Origin: Treponema sp.
GTDB lineage: Bacteria > Spirochaetota > Spirochaetia > Treponematales > Treponemataceae
DNA: 48,328 nucleotides
Direction of reading: 5' to 3'
Assembly (NCBI GenBank): GCA_024693045.1
Contig: JAILLQ010000013.1
Span: 1-48,328, forward strand
Position numbers and translations under genes: made by a program. Below, piece by piece: positions 1 to 7,555 of this stretch (position 1 is the first letter of the stretch; each line of letters opens with the position of its first letter). The notes below the pieces were generated by a model. That model was not told the DNA's origin, searched no databases, and saw only the letters and a list, made by a program, of their open reading frames with translations.

Positions 1-215
1 TGGACTTTACAATATTCAATAGAGTTACTAAGGAAATCTTGTTTGGAATTGAAGTTGATGGTTATAACTATCACAAAAAGGGAACAAAACAAGCAGAACG
101 AGATGAAAAGAAAAATCAGATATTTGAGTTAATAGAATTACATCTTCTTCGATTAAGTACTAAAGGTTCTGGGGAAGAGGCTAAAATAAAAGAACAGTTA
201 GAGAATTATTTGTAA
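1..215 (+). CDS. C-terminal end of a helicase-type protein with PD-(D/E)XK-like nuclease domain (partial)
   Basis: The window opens inside a gene; the last 70 codons read through in one frame (codons start at position 3) to a TAA at 213-215. The visible tail carries the pattern IEVDGYNYH, then Q-x2-RD-x2-KN and LLRLSTKGSGEE. This is the signature of the Vsr/DUF559-like (MTES_1575/DUF2726-type) endonuclease domain found at the C-terminus of many large superfamily I/II DNA helicases. The E and D of IEVDG and the following Q/R-D-K are the likely catalytic and core residues. The helicase part lies outside the window, so the protein could also be a stand-alone nuclease. A TTG-TAA end followed by GGAG has no gene close downstream. 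Confidence 0.6.
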   Translation, partial: DFTIFNRVTKEILFGIEVDGYNYHKKGTKQAERDEKKNQIFELIELHLLRLSTKGSGEEAKIKEQLENYL

Positions 216-256
216 GGAGTATATTCCGGGGGCGTTGCTGCGGCCCTTCTCCCTCT

Positions 257-302
257 ATGCCAAGATAGCTGCCCCTCCATCAGGTGACATCTATCTTGGC
301 AT
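257..302. repeat. 12-bp perfect inverted repeat (hairpin)
   Basis: ATGCCAAGATAG at 257-268 is the exact reverse complement of CTATCTTGGCAT at 291-302, with a 22-nt loop. No T-run follows on either strand, so it does not look like a simple intrinsic terminator. It sits in a 297-base stretch without a long gene (216-512) and overlaps the tiny minus-strand reading frame at 280-342. Confidence 0.6.
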
Positions 303-342
303 TAAGGCAGGCGGATACTGCATCTTCAATAGGTATTGTCAT
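280..342 (-). CDS. Possible 20-residue small ORF or truncated gene start
   Basis: On the minus strand an ATG at 342-340 is preceded at six nucleotides by a perfect AAGGAG Shine-Dalgarno, and AT-rich -10-like sequence lies just upstream. The frame reads MTIPIEDAVSACLNAKIDVT and then stops. The hairpin 257-302 begins inside the frame and continues past the stop. It may be a real small protein, or the surviving 5' end of a decayed gene. No family is recognised. Confidence 0.25.
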   Translation of the reverse strand: MTIPIEDAVSACLNAKIDVT

Positions 343-431
343 ACTGACTCCTTAAAACTAATATTTTATTAAATACCGGCGGTTTAAGGGGGTAATATTC
401 AATATTTGTAAAAATATAACCCTTTAAAGCA

Positions 432-465
432 AGCAAGTGTAAATATTTCTAACTTGCTATTTTTT
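432..465 (+). terminator. Terminator-like hairpin
   Basis: AGCAAGT (432-438) pairs with ACTTGCT (452-458) across a 13-nt loop and is followed by A and six T residues (460-465). It could end transcription arriving from the upstream helicase-type gene. The stem is only 7 bp. Confidence 0.4.
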
Positions 466-512
466 CTATCTACTGCTAATTTAAATAAACTTCTTCTATA
501 ACAAGGACTCTT

Positions 513-881
513 ATGATAATCAATGGTTTAATTCTTAAAGAAAAAAATATTTCTGTTAATCAGTATGTTCCGGCTCCTAAAATGCATATCAGTATGAATC
601 GGCTTAATATGATGCCGCTTACTCCTAATGAAAAAAATCTTCAGTGTGAACTTAAATTGAATATTTCTATTGAAGATGAAGTAAATAAATCTAATGTTCT
701 TGCAAATATTACTTTGAGTTACATTGTTCTTGCTGTTCTGGAAGATGGGGACAATGATTACGAGCAGGATAAATATGCTAATCGTCTTTTTGCTGCTCTT
801 CAGCCTATGTATATTTCGGAAGCTAATAAACTTATGAGGGAATCTCCTTTTCCTCCTATTCCGATGAACATTAAGTGCTAG
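513..881 (+). CDS. Conserved-looking hypothetical protein, faintly SecB-like
   Basis: This is a 122-residue soluble protein without signal peptide or membrane segment. The ATG at 513 has an AAGGA ribosome site at 503-507. The middle reads as alternating beta strands (CELKLNISIEDEV, NITLSYIVLAVLED) followed by a helix (YANRLFAALQPMYISEANKLMRES) and a final FPPIPMNIKC. The order beta-sheet, long helix, then a proline-rich FPPIPM end resembles the layout of SecB-type chaperones and SecB-like antitoxin chaperones, but no decisive motif is present. It stands alone between an upstream hairpin region and the glycosidase gene, with no toxin-like partner beside it. The function is unknown; the SecB link is a weak inference. 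Confidence 0.55.
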   Translation: MIINGLILKEKNISVNQYVPAPKMHISMNRLNMMPLTPNEKNLQCELKLNISIEDEVNKSNVLANITLSYIVLAVLEDGDNDYEQDKYANRLFAALQPMYISEANKLMRESPFPPIPMNIKC

Positions 882-985
882 CTTTTTAGTGTTTTTGATA
901 TAAGTAAATTTTAATTATATTGCTACTCTTTTTCTCTTGTGGATTTTTTTGCCTGGAATGTGTTATACCTATAGGTGAGGTTTCC

Positions 986-3151
986 ATGAAAAAATCAATT
1001 TCCATTCTTTTTTCTTTAATTCTTTCTTGTAATTTGTGGGCTTTGCCTTCTGTGAAAACTGGTAATGGCGACATCGACAGGCTTATTCTTCTTGCTCATG
1101 ATGAAGTGCAAAAAAATATCCGCTCTGATGGCACTTTTTGTGCTGGTGCAAAGTGGCCTACTGCCTGGACCCGGGATATGTCTTATGCTATTGATTTGAG
1201 TCTTTCTTTTTTGTTTCCGGAAGCTGTTGAAAAGTCTTTGAACAGTCGTGTTGAAAATGGAATGATTCTTCAGGATACGGGAAGTGGTGGTAGTTATCCT
1301 GTAAGTACTGACAGAATTACTTGGATTACGGCAGCTTACGATTATGCTCTTTATAAGCAGTCTCCTGAATATTTTGAAAAGGTCTTTGCTGTTGCCGATA
1401 AAACTTTATCCAAAGATTACATGGTAAATTTTGATTCTGAAAGGGGAATTTTTCGAGGGGAATCGAGTTTTTTGGATTGGCGGGAACAAACCTATCCTCG
1501 ATGGGCAACAAACGAATTTATTGCTGAGTCTTATGCTCTTGGCACAAATATGATGTACTTTTCGGCATTGCAAAAAACAGCTCTGCTTGCTGAAAAAACA
1601 GGAAAGGATTTAGAAATTGTTGATTTGTGGAAAGGTAGGGCGGATTCTTTAAAAAAGGCAATCCTGGAAAACTTCTGGCTTTCTGATAAAAAATATTTTG
1701 CTTCTCTCCTTTTAAAGGATATCGAAGTATACACTTATCAGGGCTACGAAACTTTGGGTGAATCTCTTGGTGTCATTTTAGAGCTTGCTCCAGAAGATTC
1801 CTACAAAAATGTGATTTCTGCAGTTAAAGCTCAAAACTACGGACTAAGTGTTGTGGCTCCTCAACTTGCAGGAATCCCTTCATATCACAATGATGCGGTC
1901 TGGCCTTTTGTACAGGGTTACCGAGGAATGGCCTGCAGAAAAGCTGGAGATGCTTTTAATGCGCAAAAAGAATTCGACTCTATGGTCATTGCCGCAGAAA
2001 AGTTTGGAACCTTTAAAGAAAATTATGTGGCTTCAACTTTTAGTCCTGAAACGCAAACTAACTCTGACCGACAGCTCTGGTCTGATGCCGGTTTCCTGGC
2101 TTATATTTACAGGATTCTTTTTGGGCTTGATTTTACTATGCAGGGAATTTCTGTTAAGCCATTTGTTTTTTCTTCCTTTAAGGATGGAATTGAATTAAAG
2201 AATCTTACTTTTGCCGGCTCTTCCTTTTCGATTTCTATAAAGGGAAGCGGTGATAAAATCACTAAATATCTGTTGAATGGAAAAGCTGTTGAATGCGACT
2301 ATGTTATTCCTTATCAGGCTCAGTCTAGTTACAATATTCAGATTGAACTTGAAGAGTCAGACGGATTTAAGGCTTCGTACATTGAAGAAAATCAGCCAAA
2401 GCCTTGGTTTGCCGCTGATACTGTAACTCCTGCGGTTCCAAATGTAAGGCTTGATGCCGACCGTAAGACAAGCGATGTTGCTTTTAGGCCAAAAAATAAG
2501 GGCGGCTGGGAAATTGTGTATGATGGGAAAAAAATTATTGGTCAGGAAAACACTCTTTTGTTAAAGCCAAAAGATACTGTTTTACTTGCCCAGGCTTTTG
2601 CTTTGCCGGAAAATGCTGACCCAAATATTCCACTCTTTCCTTCAAAAGTTGCCAGGGCGGAAAATACAAAAAACACTGTCTTTTATGAAGCTGAAAATGC
2701 AGATTTTAAAGGTGGAATTCTTTCTAAAGATGAAAGTGAAGAATATTCTACTGCCAGAATTAGTGAAGAATTACAAAAAACAGAATCAAACTGCGGCACT
2801 TATATTAAGGATTTTGGTAAAGAAGAAGGTGATTATATTGAATTTACCGTAAATGTAAAAAAATCCGGGGATTATGCTTTAGACTTCAGATTTAAAAATG
2901 GCCACGGTCCTGTGAATACCGGCGAAAAATGTGCTCTTCTAGCTTTTTCTGCAGACGGTAAATTGATTCGCCGATTGGCTTTACCTCAGCAAGGGTCCTG
3001 GTCCAGCTGGTCTTTTACGGCTCCGACCCTAATTCATCTGGAAAAGGGTAGCCACAAAATCCGTCTTTTTGCCGACCAGTGGTGTAGAACTCAACACGAT
3101 GCTTTAAATCCTGTTCATTTGGATTTGCTTAGAATGGCAAGGATTAGATAA
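986..3151 (+). CDS. Secreted six-hairpin glycoside hydrolase with C-terminal carbohydrate-binding module
   Basis: A 721-residue exported protein. The ATG at 986 is chosen because GGTGAGG (974-980 region) lies just upstream and the reading from it begins with a clean signal peptide (residues 1-19, cut after LWA). Residues 25-450 look like an (alpha/alpha)6 barrel of the GH15/GH63/amylo-1,6-glucosidase kind: WTRDMSYAIDLSLSF at 61-75, a glutamate-rich middle, the NDAVWPFVQGYRG segment, and SDRQLWSDAGFLAYIYRILFG before a beta-sandwich. Residues from about 565 (FYEAENADFKGG) to the end resemble a CBM6/CBM35 module, with a Trp/Tyr-rich end. It probably acts on alpha- or rhamno-linked oligosaccharides outside the cytoplasm; the exact family and substrate cannot be read. 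An amylase follows in the same direction behind a terminator, so the two are neighbours in function but not one transcript. Confidence 0.7.
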   Translation: MKKSISILFSLILSCNLWALPSVKTGNGDIDRLILLAHDEVQKNIRSDGTFCAGAKWPTAWTRDMSYAIDLSLSFLFPEAVEKSLNSRVENGMILQDTGSGGSYPVSTDRITWITAAYDYALYKQSPEYFEKVFAVADKTLSKDYMVNFDSERGIFRGESSFLDWREQTYPRWATNEFIAESYALGTNMMYFSALQKTALLAEKTGKDLEIVDLWKGRADSLKKAILENFWLSDKKYFASLLLKDIEVYTYQGYETLGESLGVILELAPEDSYKNVISAVKAQNYGLSVVAPQLAGIPSYHNDAVWPFVQGYRGMACRKAGDAFNAQKEFDSMVIAAEKFGTFKENYVASTFSPETQTNSDRQLWSDAGFLAYIYRILFGLDFTMQGISVKPFVFSSFKDGIELKNLTFAGSSFSISIKGSGDKITKYLLNGKAVECDYVIPYQAQSSYNIQIELEESDGFKASYIEENQPKPWFAADTVTPAVPNVRLDADRKTSDVAFRPKNKGGWEIVYDGKKIIGQENTLLLKPKDTVLLAQAFALPENADPNIPLFPSKVARAENTKNTVFYEAENADFKGGILSKDESEEYSTARISEELQKTESNCGTYIKDFGKEEGDYIEFTVNVKKSGDYALDFRFKNGHGPVNTGEKCALLAFSADGKLIRRLALPQQGSWSSWSFTAPTLIHLEKGSHKIRLFADQWCRTQHDALNPVHLDLLRMARIR

Positions 3152-3162
3152 GAACTATTTCT

Positions 3163-3188
3163 ATCCCTCGTAATTGAGGGATTTTTTT
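3163..3188 (+). terminator. Rho-independent terminator of the glycosidase gene
   Basis: ATCCCTC (3163-3169) pairs with GAGGGAT (3176-3182) over a 6-nt loop, and seven T residues follow. It begins 12 nt after the stop codon of the glycosidase gene. Confidence 0.8.
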
Positions 3189-3300
3189 GTATTAAACCGC
3201 TATATTTTGTTTTTACTCTCTATTTTTTTCACTTTATTTGCCTGATTTGTATCTTTTTTGCATTTTCTGTTGTTTTTTACGATATTTTTGAAAATTTTAT

Positions 3301-3328
3301 TTGACACCTACATATTGTGAGTTATCAT
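3301..3328 (+). promoter_or_regulatory. Putative sigma70-type promoter of the amylase gene
   Basis: TTGACA (3301-3306) is separated by 16 bp from TATCAT (3323-3328). It is the only good hexamer pair in the 299-base gap 3152-3450. It predicts a leader of roughly 115 nt before the amylase start codon. Confidence 0.5.
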
Positions 3329-3392
3329 AATTCTCAAGAAGCATGCATCGTTTTGGTTTAAACCAAGTAATCGGAACTGCATTTGAAGCTTG

Positions 3393-3448
3393 CTATGTCT
3401 GACCGCAGTTATATTCCTGCCTTATCTTTCCTTCGGAGGGTCAGATAG
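3393..3448 (+). promoter_or_regulatory. Leader hairpin that covers the amylase ribosome-binding site
   Basis: CTATGTCTGACC (3393-3404) is complementary to GGTCAGATAG (3439-3448) apart from one bulged G. The 3' arm directly follows and partly contains the Shine-Dalgarno GGAGGG (3435-3440) ahead of the ATG at 3451. If the stem forms, the ribosome site would be pinned at the end of the loop. This suggests translational control of the amylase, but no ligand or known riboswitch class is recognised. Confidence 0.4.
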
Positions 3449-3450
3449 TC

Positions 3451-5127
3451 ATGAAAAAAATTTGTATTTATTTATTAAACGTTCTTATTGCATTTTCATT
3501 AATTTCCTGTGCACAAGAAGTCAGCAATAATGATTCAAAAGTTTTGTCAGTTATTGCTGCCGAAACAATTTCAGAAAGTTCCAGTTCAGATTCAACAGAT
3601 TATTCAGAAGCATCCAGAGCTTCTTCATCTGCTCAAAATGGTACAATGATGCAGTATTTTCACTGGTACACACCGGGTGGTGGTGTTTGGTGGAATAATG
3701 TGAAGAACAATTCAGCTTCCCTTGCAGATATGGGAATTACGGCTTTATGGCTTCCTCCTGCATATAAAGGTTCTGGTGCTGAAGATGTAGGTTATGGTGT
3801 TTATGATATGTACGATTTGGGTGAATTTAATCAGAAGGGTACAGTCAGAACAAAGTATGGTACAAAAGATCAGTATTTGGCGGCAATTAAAGCTGCTCAT
3901 AAGGCTGGGCTTCAGGTTTATGCAGATGTAGTATTCAATCATCGTGGAAATGCAGATTATACATACACGGATTTAAATCCTGGAAAGTATGTTGAAGCTG
4001 TAAGAGTTGCAAGAGACAATCGAAATTATGAATACGGCGGAACAGCATGGATTAATCCATGGACTGAATTCACCTTTCCTGGAAGAATTAAAAGTTCTTC
4101 AAATTACAAATACTCAAATTTCAAGTGGACTTATTACCACTTTGATGGAGTTGACTGGGATCAGCGAAATGGTGAAAGTGCTATTTTTAAATTCCGTGGA
4201 AGCGGTGCATCTTGGGACTGGGAAGTAGATTCCGAAAATGGAAATTACGACTATCTTATGTACGCAGATGTTAACATGGATCACCCTGATGTTGTAAGTG
4301 AACTTAAAAAATGGGGAAAATGGTATGTTAATTTTGCTGGAATCGATGGATTTAGAATGGATGCTGTAAAGCACATTAAATTCAGTTTCTTCCCTAATTG
4401 GCTCAGTTCAGTCCGTTCTTCAACAGGTAAAGAACTTTTTACTGTTGGTGAATACTGGAATTATGATTTAGGTAAACTTAAGAATTTCCTTTCAAAATCA
4501 AATTATTGTATGAGTTTGTTCGATGCTCCTATGCACATGAATTTCTATAATGCTTCATACGGCAATGGAAATTATGATATGGGTGCAATTCTTAACGGAA
4601 CTTTGACAAAGGATAATCCTGTAAAATCTGTAAGTATTGTAGAAAACCATGATACACAGCCATGCCAGGCTTTGGAAAGTACAGTCAACTGGTGGTTCAA
4701 ACCATTGGCTTACGCAATTATTCTTTTGCGTCAGGAAGGTTATCCTTGTGTATTCTATCCAGACCTTTACGGTGCTTCTTACAGCGATAAGGGCTATTCA
4801 ATCAATATGGCTCCTGTTAGCAAACTGGATAAACTTATTAAAGCAAGAAAACTTTATGCTTACGGTACTCAGAGAGATTACTTTGATGACAGAAACATTA
4901 TCGGTTGGACTCGCGAAGGTGTTTCTGACATTAGTAAATCTGCTTGTGCTGTAATTATGTCCGACAATTCCGGCGGAAGTAAATGGATGGAAGTTGGAAA
5001 AAAATGGGCTGGCAAGAAGTTCTATGATTATTTAGGTAACAAATCAGGTACAGTTACAATCAATTCCGATGGCTGGGGTCAGTTCTACTGTAACGGTGGT
5101 TCTGTAAGCGTTTACGTGCCTCAGTAA
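3451..5127 (+). CDS. Alpha-amylase, GH13 liquefying type, lipoprotein
   Basis: This endo-acting alpha-1,4-glucanase for starch or glycogen is placed outside the inner membrane by a lipoprotein signal (lipobox LISC, Cys20). A Ser/Thr-rich linker runs to about residue 60. The barrel then follows: GTMMQYFHWY, DVVFNHR (region I), GFRMDAVKH with nucleophile Asp304, TVGEYW with acid/base Glu334, and VENHDTQ with Asp401. The 30- and 67-residue spacings equal those of Bacillus liquefying amylases (GH13 subfamily 5). A short beta C-domain ends the protein. The length of 558 residues suits the family plus the linker. Promoter, structured leader and terminator flank it, so it is a single-gene unit. Upstream lies another carbohydrate enzyme gene, which fits a polysaccharide-using organism. 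Confidence 0.93.
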   Translation: MKKICIYLLNVLIAFSLISCAQEVSNNDSKVLSVIAAETISESSSSDSTDYSEASRASSSAQNGTMMQYFHWYTPGGGVWWNNVKNNSASLADMGITALWLPPAYKGSGAEDVGYGVYDMYDLGEFNQKGTVRTKYGTKDQYLAAIKAAHKAGLQVYADVVFNHRGNADYTYTDLNPGKYVEAVRVARDNRNYEYGGTAWINPWTEFTFPGRIKSSSNYKYSNFKWTYYHFDGVDWDQRNGESAIFKFRGSGASWDWEVDSENGNYDYLMYADVNMDHPDVVSELKKWGKWYVNFAGIDGFRMDAVKHIKFSFFPNWLSSVRSSTGKELFTVGEYWNYDLGKLKNFLSKSNYCMSLFDAPMHMNFYNASYGNGNYDMGAILNGTLTKDNPVKSVSIVENHDTQPCQALESTVNWWFKPLAYAIILLRQEGYPCVFYPDLYGASYSDKGYSINMAPVSKLDKLIKARKLYAYGTQRDYFDDRNIIGWTREGVSDISKSACAVIMSDNSGGSKWMEVGKKWAGKKFYDYLGNKSGTVTINSDGWGQFYCNGGSVSVYVPQ

Positions 5128-5140
5128 TTTAAGATTTTTG

Positions 5141-5192
5141 ACCCGGGAGTTCTGAAAATAAGGCGCACTTCAGACTTTCCGGGTTATTTTTT
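5141..5192 (+). terminator. Terminator of the amylase gene
   Basis: ACCCGG (5141-5146) pairs with CCGGGT (5179-5184), an inner TCTGAA (5151-5156) pairs with TTCAGA (5169-5174), and a T-rich tail follows. It lies 14 nt after the amylase stop codon. Confidence 0.75.
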
Positions 5193-5289
5193 TAAAATTC
5201 TCTTTATCAATTAAAAAAAATTGAATTTTTTGTTTGCTTTTCTCAATAAGATGAATAAAACTATTAAGTATATAAAAAAAATCGTAAAA

Positions 5290-5319
5290 AAATAGTAATA
5301 ATAGGACTTATTACTATTT
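5290..5319. promoter_or_regulatory. Perfect 30-bp palindrome, probable PerR/Fur-family operator
   Basis: AAATAGTAATAA (5290-5301) and TTATTACTATTT (5308-5319) are exact reverse complements around TAGGAC. The right arm ends inside the -35 hexamer of the promoter in front of the PerR-type gene. AT-rich palindromes of this kind are the usual targets of Fur-family proteins. The centre differs from the Bacillus PerR box, so the site would be species-specific. Autoregulation of the oxidative-stress operon is inferred. Confidence 0.6.
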
Positions 5320-5345
5320 ACAAATAAAATTTCTTGTGCTATTAT
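5317..5345 (+). promoter_or_regulatory. Promoter of the perR-dfx-rubrerythrin operon
   Basis: TTTACA (5317-5322), 17-bp spacer, TATTAT (5340-5345). The -35 overlaps the palindrome 5290-5319, so a bound repressor would block polymerase. Transcription should start near 5352, just ahead of the GTGAGG ribosome site of the regulator gene. Confidence 0.6.
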
Positions 5346-5366
5346 TTAATCAATGTGAGGTTGAAT

Positions 5367-5774
5367 ATGCAGAACAGGAATTCGGCACAAAGAAGCCTGA
5401 TATTAAACATAATGGACGGAAATAAATCGCATCCAACTGCGGATGAGATTTATGATGAAGCAAGAAAGCAGGATTCACATATAAGCAGAGGAACAGTTTA
5501 CAGAAATCTAAATCTGCTTGTAGAAAACGGGCTTTTGCTTCGGATACCAGTACCTGGACAAGCCGATCATTTTGACAGCACCTTGTCTGATCATTATCAC
5601 TTCTATTGCAGGGAATGCAACAGGGTTTTTGATGTTCCAGATTTTGATGTTGAAGGAATTAAGGCTGTAGAAAAAAGTCTTGAGGAGCAGGGGTTTGAAT
5701 CCGTGTGCCACAAGATTGTTTTTGAAGGTACCTGTCCGGATTGTTGTAGGAAGAATGAAAAATCTGCGGGATGA
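5367..5774 (+). CDS. perR: Fur-family peroxide-responsive repressor, PerR type
   Basis: A 135-residue metal-dependent DNA-binding repressor. The ATG at 5367 (MQNRNSAQR) follows GTGAGG at 5355-5360. The winged helix spans residues 8-60 (HISRGTVYRNLNLLVENG). Sensor-site residues are all present by position: His22, Asp70, His76 and His78 in DHYH, and Asp88. Aspartate rather than glutamate at these points is the PerR pattern, where peroxide oxidises a histidine. Two CxxC pairs (CREC at 81-84 and CPDC near the end) would hold the structural zinc. The next two genes are superoxide and peroxide detoxifiers reading the same way, 35 and 52 nt apart, which supports PerR over a pure iron Fur. Confidence 0.85.
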   Translation: MQNRNSAQRSLILNIMDGNKSHPTADEIYDEARKQDSHISRGTVYRNLNLLVENGLLLRIPVPGQADHFDSTLSDHYHFYCRECNRVFDVPDFDVEGIKAVEKSLEEQGFESVCHKIVFEGTCPDCCRKNEKSAG

Positions 5775-5809
5775 CTTACGCGGATACATTTTATAAGGAG
5801 AACACTTTT

Positions 5810-6187
5810 ATGGTTATGACTTTTTTCAAATGCAAAAAATGCGGAAAAGTAGTTGCAATGCTTAAGGGGTCGGCTTGTACAACTGAATGTTGCGGTGAAG
5901 ATTTAGTTGAACTCAAGGCAAATACAACTGACGCAGCTGTTGAAAAACATGTTCCTGTAGTGCAGAAGAATGGAAATTCGGTTGAAGTTACAGTTGGTTC
6001 TGTAATTCATCCTATGGAAGAAAAGCACTATATCGAATGGATTGCCCTTGAATCTAAAAACACAACTCAGTTCAAGGCTTTGAATCCAGGCGAAGAACCT
6101 AAAGCAAAGTTTGCTTTGACTGACGGAGATGAAGTTGTAAGAGCTTATGCATACTGCAATCTTCATGGACTTTGGGCTGACAAATAA
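5810..6187 (+). CDS. dfx: Desulfoferrodoxin (superoxide reductase)
   Basis: This cytoplasmic non-haem iron enzyme reduces superoxide to peroxide without making oxygen. It has 125 residues. The ATG at 5810 is set by AAGGAG nine nt upstream; the second ATG at 5816 would be too far away. The N-terminal desulforedoxin domain has its full iron set, Cys8, Cys11, Cys27 and Cys28. This makes it the two-iron class and unlike the shortened neelaredoxin of Treponema pallidum as I remember it. The catalytic centre is shown by EKHVPV, HPMEEKHYIEW and CNLHG (four His, one Cys). It sits between perR and the rubredoxin/rubrerythrin fusion, its likely electron donor and the next step for the peroxide product. 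Confidence 0.92.
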   Translation: MVMTFFKCKKCGKVVAMLKGSACTTECCGEDLVELKANTTDAAVEKHVPVVQKNGNSVEVTVGSVIHPMEEKHYIEWIALESKNTTQFKALNPGEEPKAKFALTDGDEVVRAYAYCNLHGLWADK

Positions 6188-6239
6188 TCAGAGAATAAAG
6201 ATTTAAGTGTAACATAAAGATTTTTAGGAGAAAATTAAT

Positions 6240-7454
6240 ATGGATAATAAAGCACTTTACAATCTTTCTTATGGTGTATTTGTTCTTGGAGCAAGACGAG
6301 GTGACAAAATAAATGCTTGTATTACAAATACCTGCATTCAGGTTGCCTCTGATCCGGTAAGAATCGCAATATCTGTTTTGAATCAGAATTATACTTGCGA
6401 AATGATAAAAGAAAGCGGATACTTCTGCCTTTCTGTACTGGATAAGACTTCAAAATTTGAACTTTTTAAGCATTTTGGTTTCCAGAGCGGAAGAAATGTA
6501 GATAAGTTTGCAGATTATGAATATAAAGAGGATTCTAACGGATGCCCCTATATTCTTTCTAATGCTTGTTCAGTTTTGAGCTGCAAGGTACTTTCTAAAA
6601 CAGATCTGGGAACACATACTCTCTTTGTTGCAGAAGTATGCGATGCCGAAATTACAAGTTCAGATGCAGCAATTACTTATGCTGATTATCAGAATAATGT
6701 AAAACCAAAGGTAAAGGTTGAAGCAGCTAAAAAAATCATCGGATGGCGATGCAAAATCTGTGGATACGAATATATGAATCCAGAGCTTCCAAAGGATTAT
6801 GAATGTCCTTTGTGCGGACACCCGGCAGATGATTTTGAACCAATTTATGAAACAACAGCAAATCCAATTGCTGAAAAAACTACAAATAATGATAGCATAT
6901 CTAAGGAGAACAATATGGCTAACAAATACGCAGGAACACAGACAGAAAAAAACTTACAGACAGCTTTTGCTGGTGAAAGTCAGGCAAGAAATAAATATAC
7001 TTACTTTGCATCTGTTGCAAAAAAAGAAGGCTTTGAACAGATTTCTGCAATTTTCTTAAAAACTGCTGACAACGAAAAAGAACATGCAAAAATGTGGTTC
7101 AAAGAATTGGGCGGAATCGGCGATACAAAAGCTAACCTTGCTGCAGCTGCAGACGGTGAAAACTACGAATGGACAGACATGTACGACGAATTTGCTAAAA
7201 CAGCAGAAAAGGAAGGATTTCCTGAACTTGCTGCAAAATTCCGTGGGGTAGGGGCAATTGAAAAGCACCATGAAGAAAGATACCGCGCATTGCTCAAGAA
7301 CGTAGAGATGAACGAAGTTTTTGAAAAAAGCTCAGTAAAGATCTGGGAATGCAGAAACTGCGGTCACATCGTAACAGGAACAAAGGCTCCAGAAGTTTGC
7401 CCAGTATGTGCTCATCCAAAGAGTTACTTTGAAATCAGTGAACAGAATTTCTAG
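6240..7454 (+). CDS. Flavin reductase-rubredoxin-rubrerythrin fusion protein
   Basis: One open frame of 404 residues joins three redox modules. Residues 1-160 are an FMN-binding flavin reductase ([11 protein letters not shown], then [12 protein letters not shown]). Residues 168-202 are a rubredoxin with Cys171, Cys174, Cys189 and Cys192. A Thr/Asn-rich linker follows to 225. Residues 226-404 are a complete rubrerythrin with its own second rubredoxin. The first two modules alone equal the known high-molecular-weight rubredoxin (Hrb), which passes NAD(P)H electrons to oxygen- or peroxide-reducing partners. Here the donor and the peroxidase would be one chain. The join contains a perfect ribosome site and ATG, so free rubrerythrin may be made too. 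The start at 6240 follows TAGGAGA. It is the last gene of the perR operon and ends at a terminator. Confidence 0.85.
   Translation: MDNKALYNLSYGVFVLGARRGDKINACITNTCIQVASDPVRIAISVLNQNYTCEMIKESGYFCLSVLDKTSKFELFKHFGFQSGRNVDKFADYEYKEDSNGCPYILSNACSVLSCKVLSKTDLGTHTLFVAEVCDAEITSSDAAITYADYQNNVKPKVKVEAAKKIIGWRCKICGYEYMNPELPKDYECPLCGHPADDFEPIYETTANPIAEKTTNNDSISKENNMANKYAGTQTEKNLQTAFAGESQARNKYTYFASVAKKEGFEQISAIFLKTADNEKEHAKMWFKELGGIGDTKANLAAAADGENYEWTDMYDEFAKTAEKEGFPELAAKFRGVGAIEKHHEERYRALLKNVEMNEVFEKSSVKIWECRNCGHIVTGTKAPEVCPVCAHPKSYFEISEQNF
6915..7454 (+). CDS. rbr: Rubrerythrin from an internal start inside the fusion
   Basis: An in-frame ATG at 6915 has AAGGAG (6903-6908) six nt upstream, and the protein from there starts [14 protein letters not shown], exactly how stand-alone rubrerythrins begin. 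It has 179 residues. The diiron ligands are visible: Glu21, Glu54-x2-His57, Glu82-x2-Glu85 and Glu116-x2-His119. The C-terminal rubredoxin has CRNC and CPVC. Rubrerythrin reduces hydrogen peroxide to water. Whether the cell makes this product, the 404-residue fusion, or both cannot be told from sequence; the ribosome site favours at least some separate product. Confidence 0.6.
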   Translation: MANKYAGTQTEKNLQTAFAGESQARNKYTYFASVAKKEGFEQISAIFLKTADNEKEHAKMWFKELGGIGDTKANLAAAADGENYEWTDMYDEFAKTAEKEGFPELAAKFRGVGAIEKHHEERYRALLKNVEMNEVFEKSSVKIWECRNCGHIVTGTKAPEVCPVCAHPKSYFEISEQNF

Positions 7455-7492
7455 AAATTTTCTAGATATCTGAAATTAGGTATCCAACACAT

Positions 7493-7525
7493 CACCGCTT
7501 CAAGTTTTGGGGCGGTGTTTTTTTT
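7493..7525 (+). terminator. Terminator of the oxidative-stress operon
   Basis: CACCGC (7493-7498) pairs with GCGGTG (7512-7517), followed by eight T residues. It ends the perR-dfx-fusion transcript before the exporter-like gene. Confidence 0.8.
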
Positions 7526-7555
7526 ATTCTATGTTATTATTACTAGAGGGGTTTT

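Noticed and set aside
920..985. Upstream ATG extending the glycosidase
   Set aside because: It would bury the signal peptide behind 22 hydrophobic/Cys-rich residues; the ATG at 986 has GGTGAGG and a clean signal.
2586..2852. Plus-strand frame inside the glycosidase gene
   Set aside because: Out of frame with the glycosidase and with Lys/Leu-rich translation typical of a shadow.
5334..5366. Earlier start of the PerR-type protein
   Set aside because: It lies inside the promoter -10 region; the ATG at 5367 has GTGAGG.
5814..6187. Shortened neelaredoxin as in Treponema pallidum
   Set aside because: All four desulforedoxin cysteines are present, so it is the two-iron class.
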